Source of the DNA: Gonapodya prolifera JEL478
Taxonomy: Eukaryota > Monoblepharomycota > Monoblepharidomycetes > Monoblepharidales > Gonapodyaceae
DNA: 64,000 nucleotides
Direction: 5' to 3'
Assembly (NCBI GenBank): GCA_001574975.1
Contig: KQ965771.1
Span: 240,181-304,180, forward strand
Part shown: piece after piece, positions 43,881-55,236 of the stretch
Layout of the letters: each line of letters begins with the position of its first letter
Position numbering within the stretch: the first letter of the stretch is position 1
Translations under genes and position numbers: made by a program
The notes under the pieces: model-generated
Database searches by the model: none
Seen by the model: the letters and a program-made list of their open reading frames with translations, nothing else
Told to the model about the DNA's origin: nothing

Positions 43881-45683
43881 GGGGGTGGAGGGAGCGGGCG
43901 TTATATATCAACCAGTGTCGGATTAACGGCACCGGGTTGGCCTGCAGGATGTGACAGAACTCGCGCTGATATGGTTCTGGATGTTGGGCGTTAGTTGTGT
44001 TGTTTACGATCAATAGCTGAGCGCAGCAATAGCACTCGACCTTTATCTGTGCAGGTAGCAATTTGAATTCAAACCGCACTATACCACAAGTTTTGCTTCG
44101 AGACTGCTCAGACTGCGTTGGCTGAAAATTAACATTAAAGTCTTCCTCTCCAACATGACCGACTTCAGTGGTCTCCAAAATGGGGCCACCGATAGCACCT
44201 CCTGCACCGAAAGAAATATGTTTGCAATATAGTGAGTCAAGGCACATGTCTCCCTGAAAGGCTGGGAAATCAATCGAAGTCAAAGGTCGATTCCCACATG
44301 ATATTCACACGGCAGTTCATGAGCGATAGACAAAGAGCGACATTTCGTTCATTGGAGTTTGAGCAAGCACCTTAACCTGACATAAGCAAGCAGCAGGAGT
44401 GCCATGTTACCTCGTTAATTAACCGGGTCATAGACATTCCGGGATCTCTTTCGCACGCGCAGCAGATCTATATCCAGCAGCTGAAACTCCTCCTTCACTA
44501 CCGAAACAAGAGTATAAAGCTATCGAAAGGAGGCGCTAAAGACCTGATGATATTTTCTTGGGCACTGGAGTAGCAATGGCTGTTCGAGCCGCTTGGGAGG
44601 CCGGTGGTGGTGTAGGGTGGTGGGTTCACGGTCCTCAGGTACTAAGCGGGCCGTTTTTGTATCAAAGTGGGGGAGATAAAAACCATTGATCGCCACTGCG
44701 TCACCGTGCTGGCATCCCGGAAATCAAAACAGATGCGTGGCGAGCGCAAAGTCGACCAGACTTCGGAAACGTCGCACTCAGTATCCCCCATCTGTCCCCG
44801 CATAAGTCCAAGCTCTCAACCTCGTGCTCGCCCTAACCGTCCTGCTCTCGGTCCTTTTGGGCGCCATTGGTGAGCCTTCACGGCATTTGTGGCGACACTT
44901 GTGTTATTTTCATTCACCCACAAACATCCACCTTTGCTTCAAAAGGCGCGGAAGTGGAAAGAATCCCAACATTGCGCTACACACACTGAAGCTCGCAAGG
45001 TGGCCCTCAATCAGGCGACCCCAACTGCGTCCATCAGCCCGGAGGCGCTGGTTATTACTGAGGCACCACCATTTCTTAGAATAACTCCGGGTTCAGAGGA
45101 TAACCGATCTTTGAACGGAACGAGGCTGTCGTCAATCGTGCGAGTGTACCTAAAAATACGACCTCGAAGAAGCACCGATTGTCGCTACCGAATTCTTTCG
45201 CTGTCCGCCCAACCCAGGTTCCTTCTCACCGACTGTCATGCAGGGGACCGCCCCTTCCGTGTTCTTGCGTCCCGAGTCTGACAATCGATTCTGGGATACT
45301 TTATAACGTCTAACCTTGAATTGCACGCCGGTGCTTACTGCATTTCCCACAAACTACCAACGACATGAACAGCTACAAGCAAAACGTCGCCATACAACAA
45401 TCCAGACCTGAAAGCTATCAAAACTTTCTACTTCAATATCCCTCTAACAGCACTATCCAGCCCAGAAGTGTAAAAGTACATTTGTAAAGCTCGAAATGTC
45501 GTCCTGAAAGAGAGGGGAAGGGATCAACGAACGCAATAGCTCCCACTGCATTTGGACGAGACGGCAGCCAGCATAGAACAAAACAGTTTCCCTGTAGGCC
45601 TACATATATATAGGTTGCCTTTCTTCGAGGACCGTGGACAGCATTGCCACACTGTGGCGACCGCAGACTTCAACGGATCAGCG
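43881..45683. other. No confident gene (1.8 kb)
   Basis: Contains a 160-codon minus-strand frame (43801-44283, overlapping the NDUFS5 exon) and a plus-strand frame (44889-45281) preceded by a hydrophobic stretch (LALTVLLSVLLGAIG, about 44825). Neither shows a recognisable domain. The hydrophobic stretch could belong to a decayed membrane or LRR-type receptor gene, but this is speculation. Confidence 0.35.
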
Positions 45684-47000
45684 ATGCCATCCACCGCAAT
45701 GGATCACGCTTGCTCCGACGTGCGTTCCCCTCGTATCAGAGGTCATGCAATCGTCGTCCCTGTCTCCGTCACACTGTGCTTGGTGGCCCTTCTCGCACCT
45801 CGGGCGACATTTTGCCAGAGCCAAGCACTTGATTGCGCCCCTTTTGAGCAATTATTCAACCAGTCGGGCAGAGCATATAGCTGGAAAACAGGCACCTGCT
45901 GTAACAACTCGCTGTTTACCTGCAAGGATGATCGCGTTACGGCGGCTGTTTGAGAGCCCCGGATGACACAACCTACTTCCAGTTTCGAGGGCAGATTCCA
46001 GATTTATCGGCCCTCACAGAGCTGGAGCGATTGTATCTGTCCGGTCACCTTCTCAATGGATCCATACCGACACTTGAGGGTATGACAAAGCTTACAAAAG
46101 TTTGAGCCTTGAAGATAACGAGCTACCCGGACCTATTCCCACGTCAATATCGGTATTTGTCAACCTCACGAGCCTTTTACTGTCCAGAAATAACCTCAGC
46201 GGCTCTATTTCCCCGTTGATGGGGCTCAGAAAGCTTTACGACCTTTGTCGCAACGGAAATCGACTTTCCGGAGATATACCGTCGCTCGAGGGGCTTACCC
46301 AACTCTCCACGCTGGACCTCAGTGGCAATCTCCTCAGTGGAGCAGTACCACCTCTTGATAGCTTCACACAGCTTCGGTTCATTGACCTCTCGAAAAACAG
46401 ACTCACAGGACCGATTCCAAACCTTTGGAATGCCGCAGGTCTTTATACTTTAGACCTTTCGAAAAACAACTTGTCAGGAAATACGGACTGCCTGATCAAC
46501 ATTCGTTCATGGAAGTAACTTTCGTGCAGACTGAGTAATAATTCGGGACTGTACACATGTGCCCGAAAGCTTCCAGCAATGTGTTCCGTGCCCTTAGGCG
46601 GGGCTGCGATATGCAGTACAGAACCAACTGTAATTTGTGGTCCAACCCCAGTCGAGCTGGATCCACTTCCCGCGACTGATAATGAATTTAAGTCATCCGC
46701 ACCGCGCCAGTTGAGAGATCCTCCTCGGGTTCCTCGTCGTCGTTGGTCTCAACATCAGACCCTACTGGAATGATAATTGGAGGTACAGTTGGCGCAGAGG
46801 CGGGCCTGGTCATCATCATTGTGGGCGTTCATTTTGTGATGAGAAAGCGAACGCGACAGTCTAAATTCCCATTTTATATGTCTGACGGGGACATTATTGC
46901 ACCTGTGACGGAGTCAACACCGATATCATCACTAGACGTTGATTCAGCTGGACGCACTGCATCCGCTGATTCAGAAGAAAGCCTGGGCAACTCGTCGTGA
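45684..47000 (+). pseudogene. Plant-like LRR receptor-type protein, frame-broken
   Basis: A signal-anchor-like start (VPVSVTLCLVALLAPRATFC) precedes a Cys-rich cap (CAPFEQLFNQSGRAYSWKTG, then CCNN). About seven LRRs follow with the plant-type consensus: LEDNELPGPIPTSISVFVNL, LSRNNLSGSISPLMGLRKLY, LDLSGNLLSGAVPPLDSFTQ, IDLSKNRLTGPIPNLWNAAG, LDLSKNNLSGNTDCL. A C-terminal Cys region (CSVPLGGAAICSTEPTVICG), a transmembrane helix (MIIGGTVGAEAGLVIIIVGV) and a basic stop-transfer (MRKRTRQSK) complete it. Breaks: TGA after TAAV near 45951, a shift near 46105, TAA after IRSWK near 46518, and a frame change near 46745. Such LRR proteins are expanded in zoosporic fungi; their ligands are unknown. Confidence 0.7.
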
Positions 47001-47465
47001 AATTGTACGTCGACCGATGACATTGGTTTTGGAGGCCGTTGGGATCCAATCTCACAAGCAGCGACTTTGTGGACGTTTTAGTTTTATAAGCTGGAGATGA
47101 CTTCGACCTAGATCTAGTCAAAAAGACGCTGGTTGACGAGCGAATTAACCTTATATATGTGCGTATATATAGTTTGTGTCGTTGATTAGCAGACCGTCAG
47201 CTGTACTTTTTAACAGACGGGTCAATACGAGGAAATTACAAGTCAAGTCGAACTTTCATTGTCATACAGCTGGATGAAAAAACTAAAGGGGAGTTTCCCG
47301 ACTCTCGGATGCCCTAGCTAGACATAAACTACCACCGAGCAAGAGTAGTATTGGGCAATCGTCCGGGAGTTCACCACGCCAACACCATCGAGTCCATTCA
47401 ATCACGAAAATCCTTCCACAAACCACCTTCACGCCGATAACTTCTCGTTCACAAAGAGATCAGGT
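47001..47465. other. No supported gene
   Basis: 465 bp between convergent genes (LRR +, Yop1 -). No ORF of interest. Confidence 0.4.
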
Positions 47466-48491
47466 TTAGTCCTTCTTCAGTCCGTTGGCGACATCGGAAG
47501 CGACGCTGGACTGAGCGCCCTGGTGTGGACAGGAAAAAAGCATTGTGAATGTAAATTCTTGGTAGAGTGACAGCAAAAGCAAAATGCACCTTAGCCTGAG
47601 CTGGGTGCGATTGTCCCTTGGCGATGTAAGGGGACAAGGTGGGCTTAACGAACTTGGTGTACAGAACCTCGGCACCCTAAAAGGGACGAAAATTGAGCGA
47701 AGTCAGGTCAACTCGGGCTACTATTCATAGACGACCTGTGAATACACACCCTGGACTGGGGAAGGTAAAGCCAAACGGCGAAGATGGTCTTGAAGAAGAA
47801 GTAAAAGGGGATCCAATAGAGGAGAAAGTCGTTGAAGTGTTCGGCGACTGATAGATAAAGAATGTCCGGTGAGAGAAGTGTGGTACTACTTGGACTTTAA
47901 ACAATACTAACGGTTAAAGATGGCGAATACGATCCAGTAAGTGAGCCTGAGGGGAATTCAAGTTTGACCGTTAGAGAGGATGAAAAAGTATGAAATTACT
48001 AAATAGATACCATTGTTTGTCGTCGGAAGTCGACGCTGTCTCCATGGCGACGAAAGATGCCCATGCTGGATACAGAAACCCGACCTGAGGTTTGTTTGGG
48101 ACATGCCGGTCACGAGGACAAATTCCGCGGACAGAAGGTAACACGCCGAGATTCGTGAACCCGACGTGAGTCCGGAAAAATTCAGGTTAACAAAACCCAC
48201 CAGGTTAGACAGGAGCTGTCCCGCGATGTTGAAGAAGATGAGAATTGCGACGAACGCGGCCCCGCCGATAGCAAAGTAGCTCTTCTTCACTCCAGTGGCC
48301 TTTTCGAGCTCTCTGTGGTGTTTTTAGACGACTGAATTAACATGATGCCCGGATTCGTCTCGCGGAAATGGTGTGTTGGGTCCCCGGGAGAACTCTTGGC
48401 TTCCAACTCACTTTGCTGGGGGAAACGCCTCGAGTTCCCGGTCAATCGTGGTGAGGAAGGTCTCGAGTTGCTTTTGGTATTGGTCGACCAT
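47466..48491 (-). CDS. Yop1/REEP5 (TB2/DP1/HVA22) ER-shaping protein
   Basis: Seven exons: 48491-48412, 48312-48201, 48084-48011, 47946-47912, 47847-47750, 47676-47590, 47519-47466; 179 aa, all phases consistent. The order is MVDQYQKQLETFLTTIDREL, a first hairpin (AAFVAILIFFNIAGQLLSNL, VGFLYPAWASFVAME), then SDDKQWLTYWIVFAIFN, LAEHFNDFLLYWIPFYFFFK, VWLYLPQSRGAEVLYTKFVK and a polar tail ending NGLKKD. 'YPAxxSxxAxE...WLTYWxVFxxF...PFYxxxKxxFxxWLxxPxxxGAxxxYxxF' is the family signature. Yop1 hairpins curve tubular ER. The length is that of yeast Yop1 (180). Confidence 0.95.
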
Positions 48492-48843
48492 GGCTGCGTG
48501 ATCGGATTTGAATGGTGTTGTGGATGTGTTGGTTGCGAAACACAGGGAAAGAGGTGCGGCAAAAAAGAACTATCACGTGATTTACATTCGATGAATTATT
48601 GGACGAAACGAAGTCTGAGATGTCTTATTACTCCAAAGAAATTAATAATATGCAGGAAATGTATGTAACTGAAGTATCCATTACTACAAAGTGTCTGTTT
48701 CTCTGTTCTACCAGCGGTAATGTATGAAGGAGAATTTGTGAGTATTTTCAGTTCTGTGGCGACAAAGAAAAAGGGAAGAGTGCGGTGGACAAATACGGCT
48801 GACCGACCACAGCAGACACCAAACTCAGCATCACTTTGATACG
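48492..48843. other. Divergent intergenic region (Yop1 / fimbrin)
   Basis: 352 bp separating two divergent conserved genes; presumably holds both promoters. No specific motif is asserted. Confidence 0.45.
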
Positions 48844-51723
48844 ATGGCTGCCGGAGACATCCGCGGTCTTGCGCGCGAGTTCAACAACATCAGGGAATCT
48901 GAGATTGACTTGCTTCAGGACCAGTTTAGGGTGATTGGTGGCCATCGCGATGTCTTTCTGGCATGAATCTCACCGGATCTTTTCACCCCCGCTAGACTCT
49001 GGATCTCAACAGAGATGGCAGGCTCACGGAGACTGAGCTGAAGCAAGCACTTTCGAGAATAGGAGAGAGTTCGACCGACGAGATTCAGGGAGCTGGAGGC
49101 CGAGGAGTGGACTTCCGCGGTTTCTTGGGGGTGAGTCTCAACAACTATTTGCCATCAGTTGCTACACTCACGCTTTTCCTCGTACTCATCGATATTGCGC
49201 TACAGATCCTCAACAACGTTCGGTCGCACAAGGTTTCTCGCCTTGGTAAGTGCCTTCGAAGTGGTTCGGTAGAATCGCACCCCACCAATCCGCAATCTAC
49301 CCACCCGTTGATTTCAAGGTGTCACCTCGACCGAAAAGAAAGTTGTCACTCTCGGAGGAAGCACAGAATGGTCCCAACACTCCTTTAACGAAGACGAAAA
49401 GGAGTCTTTTGCTGAACATGCCAACCAAGTGCTTTACGGTGACAAGCACGCCGCGAAACACCTCCCCATTGACACCCACACCATGGACCTGTTTGAGAAG
49501 ACCAAGGATGGGATTATTCTCTGCAAACTTATCAACGATGCAGTTCCCGGGACAATTGACGAGCGAGTAATCAATGCCGGAAAACTCAACCTCGTGAGTT
49601 CATAAGTAACCGCACAACGTGTTTTGCCCGTTGTAATCACCGCTGAGCCTAGTACCAAATGACCGAAAATGGGAACTTGGTCGTCAACAGTGCCAAGGCG
49701 ATTGGCTGCAAAGTTACAAACAGTGAGCTGGTGTACTTCCTTGTTGTCCCACTCACATGTTCTGGAACATCTGATCGAACTCTCTTAGTCGGGGCTCAGG
49801 ACATTATCGAGGGAACCCCCCACCTTGTTTTGGCATTGATTTGGGTGAGACTGTGTAATTCCAAGAATTTGCTCGTTTGTCTTATGTCTCCCACCGTTCT
49901 CCAGCAAATCGTAAAACAGGGTCTCTCAGCCAAGAGTGCGTATATTCTACATCAACTTCTCGAATATTACTGACCATAGCTCTTCACCAGTTGACATCAA
50001 GATTCACCCCGAATTGTTCCGCCTTCTGGAACCCGGGGAGACTCTCGAACAATTTCTGAAACTTCCGGCGGTATGTGGCCGACTCTATCCGTGGCAGTAA
50101 AACCGAAGTCTTACTGTATTCGACCCAGGAACAAATCCTTCTTCGCTGGTGTAACTACCACCTCAGCCGCGCCGGCTCTTCCAAACGTGTCAACAACTTC
50201 ACCAACGACATCAAAGACTCGGAGGCCTACACCATCATCTTGTCACAGGTTGCGCCAGGACAATGCACGAGGGACCCTCTTCGAGTGAACGACCTCACTC
50301 AACGTGCCGAGGCAACGCTTTCGGAAGCGGCAAAGATCGGGTGTCGACAGTACCTGACGCCAAAAGCCAGTGGGTGGTGATGTGTGAATTTTAAATAGTT
50401 ATGTGGACACTGATAATCGCGTGGTACTGAAGTTGTGGCGGGGAACCCAAGGTTGAATTTCGCCTTCACAGCAAATCTGTTTAACAAGTACCCTGGGCTT
50501 GAAAAGCTAACCGAAGCCGAGAAAGGAGCCCTAGATGACGCTTTATTCGACTCCGAAGGAGACCGAGAAGCCAGAGCTTTCGCACTGTGGATGAATTCGT
50601 GAGAATGCGACGTGGATTTGACCGCCGCTACTCGTTGACACAGTCTCCGCTTATGTCCCAGTCTGGATGTTGATCCATTCGTCCGGAACCTGTACGAGGA
50701 CTTGCAAGATGGAAAGGTTCTCCTCCAGGGTGAGTGCGCGCGACGCCGTGAAAGATTTATGATTGGCCCAATCGCTTACTGATTTTCTTGGCTGCTCTCT
50801 AGTGGCCGACAAGGTGCACCCGGGTGCTGTTTCATGGAAGAGGGTGAACCAGAACACCACTTCCAAGTTCAAGAAGGTGGAAAATGCAAACTATGCGGTT
50901 GAGCTCGGGAAGCAGTTCAAGGTACGCTCGGTGCATGTGCTCCTGCACTATCAGAGCCATGAAGACTGATGTCAAGTATTAACTTCAACAGTACTCACTC
51001 GTTGGAATTCAAGGTTCAGATATCGTTGACGGAAACCAAATGCTCACGCTGGCGCTCACATGGCAGTTGATGCGTGATAACGTGATTCAGGTTATCAAAT
51101 CACTGTCGAAAGATGGGAAGGAGGTCACTGGTCAGTGTACTGGGAGTTCAGCTCCGCACACCAAGCTTCTTACAAGTCCAACTCTTTGCATTGTTAGATA
51201 ATGACATTATCAAATGGGCCAACGCCACCGTGAAACGTGGAGCGAAGTCAACAAGCATCACTAATTTCAAGGACCCCTCCTTAAAAACGGGGCTGTTTCT
51301 ACTCGACCTTTTGAACGGAATCAAGAAGGGTATCGTTGATTACGGTCTTGTCACTTCGGGAATCAAAGGTGAGATCACGCCTCCGAGCATCCGATATTCT
51401 GTTGTTGCCTGATAGTCGCTTCCCACGCCAATTCGTCCCAGGGGAGGATGCAGAATTAAATGCCAAAGTGAGCTCGCAAGTTATCAAATTATGTTTCCAT
51501 TTTCACACCAGACTTCTATTGGTTTAGTACGCGATATCACTTGCGCGAAAGCTCGGCGCTGCTATTTTTTGTTCTTACGAGGATATTGGTGAGTTTCTCC
51601 CGAATAACGCAAAATGTTCTGCTCTCATACTCTCTCACTCCCACAGTGGAAGTGAAACCGAAGATGATCATGACATTTGTGGGCAGTTTGTGGGGGGTTG
51701 ACAGACAACTGGGTCAGAGCTAA
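48844..51723 (+). CDS. Fimbrin (plastin), actin-bundling protein
   Basis: ATG 48844 to TAA 51721-51723, about fifteen exons, roughly 620 aa, no frame error. An N-terminal EF-hand region (TLDLNRDGRLTETELKQALS) is followed by four calponin-homology domains. Signature pieces include DGIILCKLINDAVPGTIDER, KAIGCKVTNIGAQDIIEGTP, VNNFTNDIKDSEAYTIILSQ, AIVAGNPRLNFAFTANLFNK, LDVDPFVRNLYEDLQDGKVL and SITNFKDPSLKTGLFLLDLL, with C-terminal MIMTFVGSLWGVDRQLGQS. Fimbrin/Sac6 cross-links actin filaments into bundles at endocytic patches and cables; two CH pairs form two actin-binding domains. The EF-hand here retains D-x-N-x-D-G, consistent with Ca2+ binding. The intron ending near 50430 uses donor GTGGGTGG and gives TPKAIVAGN, matching the family. 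Confidence 0.95.
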
Positions 51724-51948
51724 TTTTGTGGAACATCTGTAATTACTTGGATATAATTGGTATTCCCGTTCTCCATTGATTTTGCCTAAGGATGTCTGGT
51801 GTTTTTTTACTTCAACTGCGGCCACATATTGCCCCATATATAACGATGCTGCGATCCAGTACAAGCTCGATCGTGGATGAAAGTCTACCGAAGTGTCGAT
51901 CGCGTCTGTTAACACGATTTAACACGAAATGCAGTTCTGGACTCCCAA

Positions 51949-54727
51949 TTGAAAGTGCGTGATCACCGGGAATCGAGTTTCGTAGTTGCACTTCATCGAA
52001 CGTTCTCCCGGACTTCAACCACGATCAAAACGGCTAATATCAATGCAATTAATCGATTTACCGGTCGTGACGCGAGCCGCATGTCGTGGGCATCTCGCTC
52101 TGCGGAACTGTTGGAGCCTTCCCGATATGAGCCACCATTGCGGGAGTTTGTGAGGTCTTCCGATCTTTAAGCGAGCTGTCATCAAGTCTATCAATGGACA
52201 GCTGGGACTGAGAGTGTTGCGTGCCTGCTTGTCAAGGCGGAGGAAGGCATAAAATCATATATCCGAACTGGTGTAAGAAACCAATGTCTGTGTGTCGCGC
52301 CTGTTCACTCCGTTGAATTCTACTTGTGTGGAAACTAGCATTTTGGTTCTCGTGACCATTTGGTGTAAACGGACACTGAAGAGTTCGACGTGGTATTGCA
52401 AAGTATTGTTGGAGAGGTCGACAGGTTCTTACAAACGAGTGGATTATCGAGTTCCCCGACGGATGAGCAAAGATTCGGTAAGATTATCGATGGCACAGTG
52501 ATCGTTCCGAAGACGGTATGTGCGTTCGTGAACGCCAGCACCCAAGCTTCCGAAGATCATGATTTATACATACAGGCCTATGTGCCATTCTTCGTCGACA
52601 TTATATTCGCATCTACGCACGACGACGGTAAGTCTTTTGATGTAACCTAATCAAAGTGGTCTATGGTCTCCGTAACCGTGGTCATTCCAGTATTCCTGCA
52701 AGTGCTGAAGGGACCTGGGATCGATGAGGGGACAGATGAAGCTCCAACTGTCCAAGATGACCAAGCAAAGGACACAAATTCATACCATCAAACGCCCGAA
52801 GAACTCTGCGCAACTCAGGAACACTTTGTAGTTGATCTCGACCTTCTCAAATTGTGAGGATGTCAAACATTTCTTCTGGCACCGATTCATGGGCTCACAT
52901 CTTCTGGTTTAGCTTTGCGAAACCACCAAAAAGCTTGCACCAAGTTTCGACGTGCCTTCCGCTCTTATAGATCAGATCACCACAGGCAGACAGCACCGAT
53001 CAAATGATTCACATGATTTTGACGAATTTCGGGAAGCTTTTGATTCGGTGCTCAGGGAAACAGTACGTTCTGTCGCTCCTTGAATAGAAACAACTCACAA
53101 CATGGTTACTTTGAAAATGTGCAGGCGTCAGAGTTCGAAAAAAAAATCAATTATTGTGCTTTTGTACGTCTTGCTGTCGATTTGATAATGCGCGAGGAAC
53201 AGGCCACTCAAAGCAGCACATCAAAAGTTACGCATCTGTTGGTGGGTGGCATCATACGGTTGCATCTATCTCTCTCATTATAACAGTTGGAAAGTAGAAT
53301 GAAGTTGAAAAACGACACCGACCAAGACTTGGCGCAGGCGTCTTGAGATTACCCTCCCTTCTTGCAGAACATGGTGAGCTGATATCTAATAGTCGATGTT
53401 GGTAATAAGTTCTTCAGTCAACTATTTTCGCCGCGTTTCCAGCTCACCGATTCACTGATATTTGTTTAATGCTGAGTCGCATAAGTGGCGACATTCTACA
53501 CATCTGGGATGATCTGACACAGAAGTTCATGACAAAAGAAACAGAGCACGACGCTCTTGTAATGTGCTGCACATATAATGGGTTATCGGTGAGATCGAAC
53601 AAGGTCGCAAAGTCTATAAGAGAATCCACTGAACACCAACTCATGCAGCCAGTTCTAGTATCGGAAGGTCGAGACAGGTGTCATGATAACTGGTCAGATT
53701 CCAGCGTCAAAGTCCATTCAAGGCAGCTGCCATTACTTCAAGGATACCCTCGTCCTTTGCGAAGACCGAGTTATCACCTTTGACAAGAAAATGAAGTGGA
53801 ATGAGATTGCGCATGTTCCTTATGAGCAAGTCCTTCTGTGCGAGGCAGAAGAAGAGAACGCAGGTAAGATATCTTCACGTTCAGTGTTTGTAAAACCTTT
53901 GATGAAGAGCGCTGCCATACCCACCCAGCTTTCATTCAATTTCACTCGACAACTAACTACAAGAGAAAACAAAGCATTCGACTTGACTTCAAAGACCCCA
54001 CCGACCGCCAGGCATTCTTTAATCGTGTTACTGGATCGTATACCGAAAAGATACCTGGAAAGACCGACGTATTTCGAATGAATGAAAGCACCGCGCCTCC
54101 TTGTTGTTTTCGTCGGAATTTGGAGGGCTCTGCACATCATTATGCAAGCAAGGCCTACGATGACGTTATCGGCAAAGACGATGTGAGTACTACTTTAATG
54201 ATGCTTTTGAAGTGATCTATGCAAATGCTTTGGCACGGGACGCAGTCCCGAAAACGTTGGTGGCGATCGCATTCACTGGACCAGGCGAAACGTTTGGGGA
54301 TGAAAACTTTGAGGTTTTGAGCCAATATGGTAAGTGTATTGGATTTCGGATGACTCGTCATTGAATATTCACAAGTCAATGAACGGAGATACTCTTATAA
54401 TCGTGCAGCGGAACACCACCGGAAAGGAAACAAGGTTCGCTTTATAGACAGACCCAAAATTGTGACCTCATTCTGGAAAACGTGCTTCTCACTTCATATT
54501 GTTTTGTAGGTGGTACTCCTATCCGTGGCAGAATGAACATGTTTCCAATTTCAGTCCACACGAGGAGACTGCTACGAAAATACGAGAATACGGTGAGTCA
54601 ATATGATTTAGATACCGAAACAGCGCTGCTCACGTTGCTTACGGTGCAGTTCAAAGTATTGGACATGCGTACATACGCCACTGTCCCAGAACCTCCCTAT
54701 TTGATACACATCAACAATCTATTTTAA
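51949..54727 (+). pseudogene. Unrecognised multi-exon gene with PH-like and possible DH-like segments
   Basis: Plus-strand coding fragments in order: INRFTGRDASRMSWASRSAE; GEVDRFLQTSGLSSSPTDEQ; YIQAYVPFFVDIIFASTHDD; ELCATQEHFVVDLDLLKL, reminiscent of the first helix of a Dbl-homology RhoGEF domain; LAPSFDVPSALIDQITTG; RLAVDLIMREEQATQ; ICLMLSRISGDILHIWDDLT; then a PH-like strand set, KSIQGSCHYFKDTLVLCEDR, VITFDKKMKWNEIAHVPYEQ, SIRLDFKDPTDRQAFFNRVT; and finally FNDAFEVIYANALARDAVPK, LVAIAFTGPGETFGDENFEV. Several joins are good GT-AG introns (for example the donor GTACGT near 53063), but others change frame and stops intervene near 53345 and 54209. I do not recognise the whole protein. It could be a signalling protein of the DH-PH type or a decayed lineage-specific family member. 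Confidence 0.4.
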
Positions 54728-55236
54728 GCTGTCTCTCTGGTGGCCTAAAAGCTCCCGAGAGTTGTCTTTCGAGGGAGCAACGCTCACTTGAGATCCCGGA
54801 CGGGGTATGTGGGCTTCGGAATAGCACGTTTTCGGTATCGTTCATCACCCCGCCACATCATTAATATAGTTTTCCCCTGGTGTCAAATCCTTCGGTAAAC
54901 TGTCCAAATCCAAGCTAAAATCTTTCCTGATAGTTCCACATGTTTCTGAAAGTCGTGCCATTGACTTCGCTGGACCAGAACCAGGGAGTTCAATATCGAT
55001 TCGTTCGACGAATTGCTAATGATTATTGTCTGGGAACAGCATGTAGAACGACTGTCAGATTATTTGCAAACTCCATTATTCATCAGTTACATCAATCATC
55101 ATCCAATGAAACAAAATAGTGAAATATCTACATGTAGCAGGAATCGTGCGAAATGCAAATCGACGTGATGTTTATCGTGAGCTGAGGAAAGCGTCATTGT
55201 TTCGATCCTCACTGCATCAAAATCAACCGTATCCTT
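54728..55236. other. No supported gene
   Basis: About 500 bp between the unknown gene (+) and the 3' end of the Zn2Cys6 factor (-). AT-rich, no ORF of interest. Confidence 0.4.

Noticed and set aside
43801-44283. 160-codon minus-strand frame
   Set aside because: Overlaps the NDUFS5 last exon antisense and shows no recognisable features.
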